Part shown: positions 6,197-11,212 of the stretch, in pieces
Position numbering within the stretch: position 1 is the first letter of the stretch
Layout of the letters: each line of letters opens with the position of its first letter
Assembly (NCBI RefSeq): GCF_947253225.1
Contig: NZ_CAMXYR010000048.1
Coordinates: 1-11,212 of the forward strand
From: an uncultured Anaerococcus sp.
GTDB taxonomy: Bacteria; Bacillota; Clostridia; Tissierellales; Peptoniphilaceae
Length of the DNA stretch: 11,212 nucleotides
Direction of reading: 5' to 3'
Position numbers and translations under genes: made by a program
The notes under the pieces: model-generated
The model's input: only the letters and a program-made list of their open reading frames with translations
Told to the model about the DNA's origin: nothing
The model's database searches: none

Positions 6197-7207
6197 ATGG
6201 GTCAACCAACAATTAAAGATGTAGCAAAACTTGCTGGAGTGTCTATATCCACAGTATCGAGGGTGATGAATAACTCCAAACCTGTTAGCCCTGAAGCAAG
6301 AAAAAAAGTTCTTGATGCTATTAATAAACTTGACTTTAAGCCTAACGAGTTGGCAAGATCTTTGGTAATGAGAAAGTCAAACCTTGTAGGTGTTATTGTA
6401 GAAGATATTGGTATTGAGTATATGGCTCAACTCATAAGAGGGGTAGAGGAAATTGGTAGGGTGTATAAGTACGATATACTTTTATCAAGCTCTTATGGTG
6501 ATGAAGAGTCCCTTGAAAATTCAATAGATTTTTTGGCGACCAAACAAGTTGAAGGCTTGGTAATTATTACTGAAAATATTTCACCAGAAATTCTTGTAAA
6601 ATTGAGGGAAAGAAGGATACCATTCGTACTTCTTGACAAATATCATACATACAAGAATGTTAAATCTGTCAAAATTGATTATCTAGCTGAGGAGAAGAGA
6701 CTTGTTGAAAGCTTGATAAACGATGGCCATGAAAATATTTTATATATTAATCATTCAGAAAATAACGTATTGAATGAAAATATGTTAAAGGGTTACAATG
6801 AAGCAGTTAGTGAAAATGGCAAGAAATCTTATGTGTATGAAACAGATGGCATAAAATCCGATGATGGATATAATTGTGGCGATGCGGTTTATAAGCTTGT
6901 TAAAGAAAATGGTATAACTGCAATTTCTTGTGTAAATGACGAAGTTGCAATTGGATTTATAAATTATTGTGTTGATAATAAAATATCCGTACCTAATGAC
7001 TTATCAGTAGCAGGATTTGGAGATTCAAATATTGCAAGTATCTATAGACCAAAGGTAAGCACAGTATCCATACCTTACTATGATATTGGGGCAATATCAA
7101 TCCGTGCTTTGATTAAGAGAATTAAGGAAGAAGAAGATATCCTCGAAGATGATTGGATTATTGATGGTCAAATTATTAAGAGAGAATCAACTAAGAAAAT
7201 CAATTGA
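6197..7207 (+). CDS. ccpA: LacI/GalR-family regulator, probable catabolite control protein A
   Basis: This is a 336-residue DNA-binding regulator. The helix-turn-helix is at 5-24 (TIKDVAKLAGVSISTVSRVM), the hinge helix at 50-61 (NELARSLVMRKS), and then a periplasmic-binding-protein-like core. Three features favour CcpA over a sugar-specific LacI relative. The YDIGA motif is at 295-299 with Arg303, and Tyr90-Lys91-Tyr92 are present; equivalent residues in Bacillus CcpA contact Ser46-phosphorylated HPr. The gene lies directly upstream of ptsH-ptsI. It is also next to ytxHG, as in Bacillus. CcpA with HPr(Ser-P) binds cre sites and represses or activates carbon-use genes. AAGGAGG (6186-6192) precedes the ATG. 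There is no room for a promoter between the upstream terminator and this start, so expression may depend on read-through. A paralogue with another effector cannot be excluded. Confidence 0.8.
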   Translation: MGQPTIKDVAKLAGVSISTVSRVMNNSKPVSPEARKKVLDAINKLDFKPNELARSLVMRKSNLVGVIVEDIGIEYMAQLIRGVEEIGRVYKYDILLSSSYGDEESLENSIDFLATKQVEGLVIITENISPEILVKLRERRIPFVLLDKYHTYKNVKSVKIDYLAEEKRLVESLINDGHENILYINHSENNVLNENMLKGYNEAVSENGKKSYVYETDGIKSDDGYNCGDAVYKLVKENGITAISCVNDEVAIGFINYCVDNKISVPNDLSVAGFGDSNIASIYRPKVSTVSIPYYDIGAISIRALIKRIKEEEDILEDDWIIDGQIIKRESTKKIN

Positions 7208-7225
7208 TAACTAGCGTACAATTTA

Positions 7226-7258
7226 TTGTTAAATTTTAAAAATATAGTAAAATATAAT
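7226..7258 (+). promoter_or_regulatory. candidate ptsH promoter with overlapping dyad
   Basis: TTGTTA (7226-7231) with TAAAAT (7248-7253) at 16-bp spacing is the best -35/-10 pair. A perfect TATAAT (7253-7258) lies just downstream without a good -35 at 17 bp, so start usage is uncertain. A small dyad, AATTTA (7220-7225) and TAAATT (7230-7235), overlaps the -35 and could be an operator or chance in AT-rich DNA. No convincing cre site is seen here. The ptsH ribosome-binding site AGGAGG is at 7273-7278. Confidence 0.45.
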
Positions 7259-7287
7259 TATAAGAATTAAATAGGAGGCAATTTATA

Positions 7288-7548
7288 ATGGCAGAAAGAA
7301 AAGTTGTTGTAGCTAATGAAACTGGACTACACGCTAGACCAGCAGCATCATTAGTACAATATGTTAAAAATTACCCAGGAGAAGTTAAGATTATCAAAGA
7401 AGGTAAAGAAGCAAATGCTAAGTCAATCTTCAACGTTATGAGCTTAGGAATAGCTAAAGGAACAGAAATTACTTTAGTTGTTGAAGGTGAAGACGAAGAA
7501 AAATTTGCAGATGAACTAGTTTCATTTATAGATAACTTATCTGAATAA
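7288..7548 (+). CDS. ptsH: phosphocarrier protein HPr
   Basis: This is an 86-residue soluble phosphocarrier of the sugar phosphotransferase system. It takes phosphate from enzyme I on His15, which sits in the canonical GLHARPA context (13-19, with Arg17), and passes it to sugar-specific EIIA proteins. Ser46 is present in the regulatory context AKSIFNVMSLGIAKG (44-58). HPr kinase/phosphorylase phosphorylates this serine in Firmicutes to make the CcpA co-repressor, so catabolite control through HPr is expected; the kinase gene is not in the window. It is full length, with a strong AGGAGG ribosome-binding site 9 nt upstream. A terminator-like hairpin separates it from ptsI. Confidence 0.97.
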   Translation: MAERKVVVANETGLHARPAASLVQYVKNYPGEVKIIKEGKEANAKSIFNVMSLGIAKGTEITLVVEGEDEEKFADELVSFIDNLSE

Positions 7549-7561
7549 TACGATTGAATAG

Positions 7562-7588
7562 AAGGATACTTTTTAGTATCCTTTTTTT
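7562..7588 (+). terminator. terminator/attenuator between ptsH and ptsI
   Basis: AAGGATACT (7562-7570) pairs perfectly with AGTATCCTT (7575-7583) over a TTTT loop, followed by a T run to 7588. No promoter is evident in the 19 nt between it and ptsI, so it most likely lets part of transcription through and gives more HPr than enzyme I. Confidence 0.88.
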
Positions 7589-7607
7589 AAAATAAGGAGT
7601 AATTATA

Positions 7608-9311
7608 ATGACCGAAAGATATGAAGGGTTGAAAGCTAGTGGTGGATTAGCCATTGGTAACTTGTATCTATTTAATAGAGAAGAAGTAGTAGTTGATGAT
7701 AGAAAAATAAAAGAAGACGAGAAAGACTTAGAGTTTGGAAAGATAAAAGATGCTATTAATTCCTATATCGACCAACTTTCTAATATGGAAGGAAAAAGTG
7801 AAGCTCAAAAAAATATAGCATCTGCCCACACTGAACTTCTTCAAGATCCATATTTCACTGACACCATAGAATCAAAAATAAAAAATGAGCTTAAAAATTC
7901 TGAAATGGCCTTAGATGAAACTATTAAAGAAATGGTTGAGATTATGAGCCAAATTGATGATGACTATCTAAGAGAGCGTGCAAGCGACTATCAAGATATA
8001 GGTTTCCAAGTAATGTATAAGCTTAAAGGAATAACCCCTAAAGATCTAGCTCATCTTGAGAAGGGAAGCATAGTAATCTCTAAAGAATTAACCCCATCGG
8101 ATACCTCAAACATGAATAAGGATGCTGTTGTTGGATTTGCGACAGATTTAGGTGGAAAGACAAGCCACACTTCAATAATAGCACAAACCTTGGATATGCC
8201 TGCTTTAGTTGGTATGGGGGATATTTCGACAAAGGTTAAGGGTGGTGAAAGAGCCATTATTGATGGAAATCAAGGCTTATTAATAGTAAATCCTAGCGAA
8301 GAAGAACTAACTAGATATGAAGTCCTTATTAAGGAACAAAAAGAGAGAAAAGAAAGGCTAAAATCTGTTAAGGATAGTGAAGCTATAACTAAAGATGGCA
8401 AAAAGATTGAAGTTTCTGCCAATATTGGTAACCTCGAAGATTTAAAGCTTGCTATTGAAAATGGTTGTGATGGAGTGGGATTATTTAGAACTGAATTTTT
8501 ATACATGCAGAGTTCTGATTTTCCAACAGAAGAAAGTCAATTTGAGGTATACAAGCAAGCAACACAAATGCTTGGCGAGAAATCACTTATTATAAGAACA
8601 CTAGATATTGGTGGAGATAAGGGACTGGACTATTTTGACTTTCCTAATGAGGAAAATCCATTCCTTGGCTACAGAGCAATCAGACTATGCCTAGATAAGA
8701 AAGATATGTTTAGAGCACAACTAAGAGCACTTGTTAGAGCTTCTGCTTTTGGTAACCTTAAAATCATGATTCCTTTTGTTGTTAATATTGATGAGCTTAA
8801 AGAAGCGAGAAGTATGGTCGAAGAAATTAAGGCAGAACTTGATAAAGAAGGAATAGCCTACAATAAAGATCTCGATATTGGAATCATGGTAGAGACTTCT
8901 TCATCAGTAATAATGGCTGATAAGTTCATAAAATATGCAGACTTTTTCTCAATAGGAACAAACGACCTAACCCAATATACCTTGGCAGTTGATAGAGGAA
9001 ATGAAAATATTGCCGACCTTTATTCAAATTACAATCCAGCTGTTCTTAGGGCTATTAAACATGTTATCGATGTTTCTCATCAAGCAGGTAAGTGGACGGG
9101 TATGTGTGGAGCATTTGCATCAGATACTGAGGCCACAAAACTCCTCCTTGGTCTTGGTCTTGATGAGTTTTCTGGTTCATCAGCTAAAATTGCTGAAATA
9201 AAGGATACAATAATAAATTCCAACCAAGAAAAAGAAGCTGAATTTGCTTTAACAGTCCTTGATTGTGAACTAACAGAGGAAGTAGAAAATTTAGTAAAAG
9301 AGCATAAATAA
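7608..9311 (+). CDS. ptsI: phosphoenolpyruvate-protein phosphotransferase (PTS enzyme I)
   Basis: This 567-residue soluble enzyme moves phosphate from phosphoenolpyruvate to HPr His15, the first step of all PTS sugar uptake. The N-terminal HPr-binding and swivelling domain carries the active histidine, His187, in GGKTSHTSIIAQ (182-193). The C-terminal TIM barrel shows GLFRTEFLY, the PEP-utilising signature (DFFSIGTNDLTQYTLAVDR), and the catalytic cysteine Cys500 in GMCGAFASD. Both catalytic residues align with those of the Escherichia coli enzyme (His189, Cys502). GGAG at 7596-7599 is the ribosome-binding site. It follows the ptsH attenuator and precedes a phosphotransferase-fold gene by 1 nt, indicating one operon. 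Confidence 0.97.
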   Translation: MTERYEGLKASGGLAIGNLYLFNREEVVVDDRKIKEDEKDLEFGKIKDAINSYIDQLSNMEGKSEAQKNIASAHTELLQDPYFTDTIESKIKNELKNSEMALDETIKEMVEIMSQIDDDYLRERASDYQDIGFQVMYKLKGITPKDLAHLEKGSIVISKELTPSDTSNMNKDAVVGFATDLGGKTSHTSIIAQTLDMPALVGMGDISTKVKGGERAIIDGNQGLLIVNPSEEELTRYEVLIKEQKERKERLKSVKDSEAITKDGKKIEVSANIGNLEDLKLAIENGCDGVGLFRTEFLYMQSSDFPTEESQFEVYKQATQMLGEKSLIIRTLDIGGDKGLDYFDFPNEENPFLGYRAIRLCLDKKDMFRAQLRALVRASAFGNLKIMIPFVVNIDELKEARSMVEEIKAELDKEGIAYNKDLDIGIMVETSSSVIMADKFIKYADFFSIGTNDLTQYTLAVDRGNENIADLYSNYNPAVLRAIKHVIDVSHQAGKWTGMCGAFASDTEATKLLLGLGLDEFSGSSAKIAEIKDTIINSNQEKEAEFALTVLDCELTEEVENLVKEHK

Positions 9312-9312
9312 A

Positions 9313-10209
9313 ATGATTAATGAATATGGTTTTTTAAGGCATATGAACACTTTTGCTGAGGAAAATAGTATCAAGAGTGTGGAGAAAATATCAGATAACA
9401 AGCTGAAAATAGTAGCAGAAGATGGGTTGACCTATGCTTTAGCTCTTTATGATATTGACAATCATACAAGTATAGAAAATGAAAAGAATATCAGACAAAG
9501 ACTAGAGATTATCGGCTTAAAGCCCCTTGAAATTTATGAAGAGGGTATTCTTCCAGATATTAAAAAATCATATAAAATTTTTGAATATAGGAAGGAGATT
9601 TCTCTAGGAGAATTTCTTGATAAGTCAGATAGTGAAACCAGCTTTAAAGTTGGAGAAAATTTCGGGAAAATTCTAAAGGATATCCACGAAAGCAAACCTA
9701 TTGAGCCTATAGATTGGGAAAAGGAGTTTTTAACTAAATCTAACTACCTATTTTACATTCATGGATTATCAGAAGATATTGGAGAATCAGATTATATTCT
9801 AATAGATTATATAGATGCTAATATCCATCTGACCAAAAATACTCCAATAAATTTAATTTATGGAAAAATTTCCGAAAAAAATATCAGAGTTTACGATGAC
9901 TCCAAACTAGACCTAAGGGCATTAAAAGATATTAGCTTTGGAGATGGTGTATTTGATTTTGTTGATGTAAATAAACTTGCTATAAAATATCCTGAATTTT
10001 CAAAGGGAGTTCTTAAAGGTTATTTTGGAGGAGGAAAGCCAACTAGGAAATTTTTTAGATTGTTAAGTATCTACCAAGCTTACATCCTTCTTTACAACAA
10101 GGTGGATAAAAATATAGAAAAAGAACATCACCTTGAAGATGATGAAATAAATGCTATCATGCAAATGTATGATAGTTTTAATCAATTAGTTCCTACATGG
10201 GCAAAATAA
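9313..10209 (+). CDS. degenerate aminoglycoside-phosphotransferase (APH)-fold protein, probable pseudokinase
   Basis: This 298-residue protein has features of the APH/choline-kinase fold. A segment with the pattern FGKILKDIHESKP (118-130) matches the N-lobe/C-lobe helix of APH proteins. Residues 183-190 (YGKISEKN) lie where the catalytic HGDxxxxN loop is expected, and FGDGVFDF (209-216) matches the GDPxYDL helix. The catalytic Asp is Lys185 and the usual His is Tyr183, with Asn190 kept; the second metal-binding Asp (the IDF/IDW position, near 202-203) is also missing. It is therefore probably inactive as a kinase and may bind ligands or proteins. It starts 1 nt after the ptsI stop without a clear Shine-Dalgarno sequence (a weak AAAGAG lies about 11 nt upstream), which suggests translational coupling. 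ATG 9343 has AAGG too close to be a better start. The fold is assigned by eye. Confidence 0.6.
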   Translation: MINEYGFLRHMNTFAEENSIKSVEKISDNKLKIVAEDGLTYALALYDIDNHTSIENEKNIRQRLEIIGLKPLEIYEEGILPDIKKSYKIFEYRKEISLGEFLDKSDSETSFKVGENFGKILKDIHESKPIEPIDWEKEFLTKSNYLFYIHGLSEDIGESDYILIDYIDANIHLTKNTPINLIYGKISEKNIRVYDDSKLDLRALKDISFGDGVFDFVDVNKLAIKYPEFSKGVLKGYFGGGKPTRKFFRLLSIYQAYILLYNKVDKNIEKEHHLEDDEINAIMQMYDSFNQLVPTWAK

Positions 10210-10216
10210 ATATAAG

Positions 10217-10246
10217 AGATGCTTAGGGTTTTCTAAGCATCTTTTT
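10217..10246 (+). terminator. rho-independent terminator of the ccpA-ptsHI region
   Basis: AGATGCTTAG (10217-10226) pairs perfectly with CTAAGCATCT (10233-10242) over a 6-base loop, followed by TTTTT (10242-10246). It lies 7 nt after the stop of the APH-like gene and closes the operon. Confidence 0.88.
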
Positions 10247-10272
10247 ATAATTCAAATAATATTGAATTATAA

Positions 10273-10301
10273 TTGAATATATGCTTAATTTATGATAACA
10301 T
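10273..10301 (+). promoter_or_regulatory. candidate promoter of the YitT-family gene
   Basis: TTGAAT (10273-10278) and TAACAT (10296-10301) are 17 bp apart in the short AT-rich gap after the terminator; the -10 is weak. A separate TATGAT (10291-10296) is an alternative. Transcription would start near 10308, about 8 nt before the ribosome-binding site. Confidence 0.35.
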
Positions 10302-10326
10302 TTTACATAGAAAGTGGAGGATATAT

Positions 10327-11157
10327 ATGAAGAAGTACATATGGATTTTTATTGGTGCCTTATTGATATCAGTAGGTTTATATTTTTTTCTCATACAGCA
10401 TGATATTGCAGCAGGAGGAGTTTCTGGATTTTCCGTAGTTCTTTCAACCTTATTTCCAATTCTTTCTGTTGGTGTTACAAATGCAGTTTTGAATGTAGTC
10501 ATTATGATATTAGGCATTGCAATTCTTGGGTTCGATTTTGCTAAAAAATCAATCTTCGCCTCCTTTGTATTGTCAGCATTTATTATAATATTTGAGAGAT
10601 TATTCCCTGATGTTATACTTACAAATGATAAGATTATAAATATAATTTTTGGGGCTGTAACTATGAGTTTGGGACTTGCAATAGTATTTTATCATGGCTC
10701 ATCAACTGGAGGTACAGACCTCATAGCTTCAGTGGTAAATAAGTTGACAGGAATGCCAATCCATATATCTATGTTTCTTGCCGATTTTGTTGTAGTGTGT
10801 TCATCTATTTTAGTATTTGGATTTGAATTAGGACTTTATGCAACACTTACTATTATGATTCAATCAATAGGAATTGACTATTTCATCCAAGGTTTTGGTA
10901 GAAAAATCGCAATACTTATAATATCTGATGAATATGAGCAAATTAATAAGACATTGACCGAAAAGTACAAAAAAGGTGTAACCTTACTCAAGGCTCAAGG
11001 AGGATATTCCCTAAAGGATAAAAGAGTTATTATGACAGTTACTGCCTTTAGGATATATCCAAGTATAAGAAAAGAGATTATGGAAATTGACGATAAAGCA
11101 TTTATCTTCACTTATCAAGTTTCAGAAGTTTTGGGTGAAGGATTTACCTTCGAATAA
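10327..11157 (+). CDS. YitT-family integral membrane protein
   Basis: This 276-residue protein has five to six hydrophobic segments (about 4-24, 29-68, 77-93, 105-122, 146-166 and 170-188), then a soluble C-terminal domain (about 195-276) of the DUF2179 type. Family motifs are AAGGVSGFS (28-36), GSSTGGTDLIA (124-134) and, in the tail, AQGGYSLKDKRVI (223-235). The transported substrate or role of YitT proteins is not established. The start is ATG 10327 because GGAGG (10316-10320) lies 6 nt upstream; in-frame codons further 5' overlap the promoter region. It follows a terminator and stands as its own unit, or as the first gene of an operon continuing past the window. Confidence 0.9.
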   Translation: MKKYIWIFIGALLISVGLYFFLIQHDIAAGGVSGFSVVLSTLFPILSVGVTNAVLNVVIMILGIAILGFDFAKKSIFASFVLSAFIIIFERLFPDVILTNDKIINIIFGAVTMSLGLAIVFYHGSSTGGTDLIASVVNKLTGMPIHISMFLADFVVVCSSILVFGFELGLYATLTIMIQSIGIDYFIQGFGRKIAILIISDEYEQINKTLTEKYKKGVTLLKAQGGYSLKDKRVIMTVTAFRIYPSIRKEIMEIDDKAFIFTYQVSEVLGEGFTFE

Positions 11158-11160
11158 ATT

Positions 11161-11212
11161 AGGAGAAAGTTATAAAAAAATTTAGTATTAAAAGATTTAA
11201 TAAAAATAAGGC
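11161..11212 (+). other. Shine-Dalgarno sequence and open frame at the right edge without a standard start codon
   Basis: AGGAG (11161-11165) stands 6 nt before an open frame starting ATA AAA AAA TTT AGT (11172 on) that runs to the window end and would read like a basic N-terminus, (I/M)KKFSIKRFNKNK. The frame is closed by TAG at 11160-11162, and no ATG, GTG or TTG occurs in it before the edge. Either a gene starts with a rare ATA codon, its start lies beyond the edge, or this is a decayed start. Confidence 0.35.

Noticed and set aside
7205..7220. Possible cre site (TGATAACTAGCGTACA) upstream of ptsH
   Set aside because: The spacing and central bases do not fit the cre consensus TGNAANCGNTNNCA; only the flanking TG and CA agree.
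8989..9201. A 70-residue + strand open frame within ptsI
   Set aside because: It lies in a different frame of the conserved C-terminal barrel of enzyme I, so it is a shadow.
9313..10209. Aminoglycoside resistance gene
   Set aside because: The APH-like protein lacks the catalytic aspartates and lies in a housekeeping operon, so drug phosphorylation is unlikely.
10273..10326. Longer YitT-family protein starting at 10273
   Set aside because: The added N-terminus lacks a ribosome-binding site and sits in the promoter region; ATG 10327 has GGAGG at ideal distance.

Overview
The window looks like ordinary core chromosome from a low-GC, anaerobic member of the Bacillota. AT-rich codon use, strong Shine-Dalgarno sequences, an HPr with the regulatory serine, and a CcpA-like LacI-family regulator all point to Firmicutes. 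The overall style suggests the Tissierellia/Anaerococcus-Peptoniphilus group; that genus-level placement is inference. I see no insertion sequence, prophage, CRISPR array, tRNA or rRNA.

Layout. (1) Positions 1-3195, + strand: the 3' part of an FHA-domain gene, a SEDS glycosyltransferase (FtsW/RodA family) and a class B penicillin-binding protein. Successive genes overlap by 8 nt. The operon ends in a terminator hairpin that lies inside the 3' end of the convergent nadK gene. (2) 3135-4805: NAD kinase (- strand) and an RluA-family pseudouridine synthase (+ strand) diverge from a 45-bp spacer holding a palindromic pair of -10 elements. (3) 4821-5024: a strong promoter followed by a structured RNA of about 170 nt whose fold and conserved bases fit 6S RNA. 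(4) 5040-6180: a ytxH-like gene (glycine-rich membrane segment plus LEA-like charged repeats) and a ytxG/DUF948-like membrane gene, then a terminator. (5) 6197-10246: a CcpA-like regulator, ptsH (HPr), a terminator/attenuator, ptsI (enzyme I), and a gene for a degenerate aminoglycoside-phosphotransferase-fold protein starting 1 nt after ptsI, then a terminator. (6) 10327-11157: a YitT-family membrane protein. The last 55 bases hold a Shine-Dalgarno sequence and an open frame with no standard start codon.

How the genes work together. The first operon couples septal or side-wall peptidoglycan polymerisation (SEDS) and cross-linking (class B PBP) to phospho-threonine recognition by the FHA protein. 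The ccpA-ptsH-ptsI block is the core of sugar uptake and carbon catabolite control: enzyme I phosphorylates HPr on His15, and HPr phosphorylated on Ser46 is the co-repressor of CcpA. The ytxHG genes next to ccpA echo the Bacillus/Staphylococcus neighbourhood.

I found no clearly new biological system. The items most worth a second look are the probable pseudokinase behind ptsI, the probable 6S RNA, the terminator embedded in nadK, and the symmetric divergent promoter.
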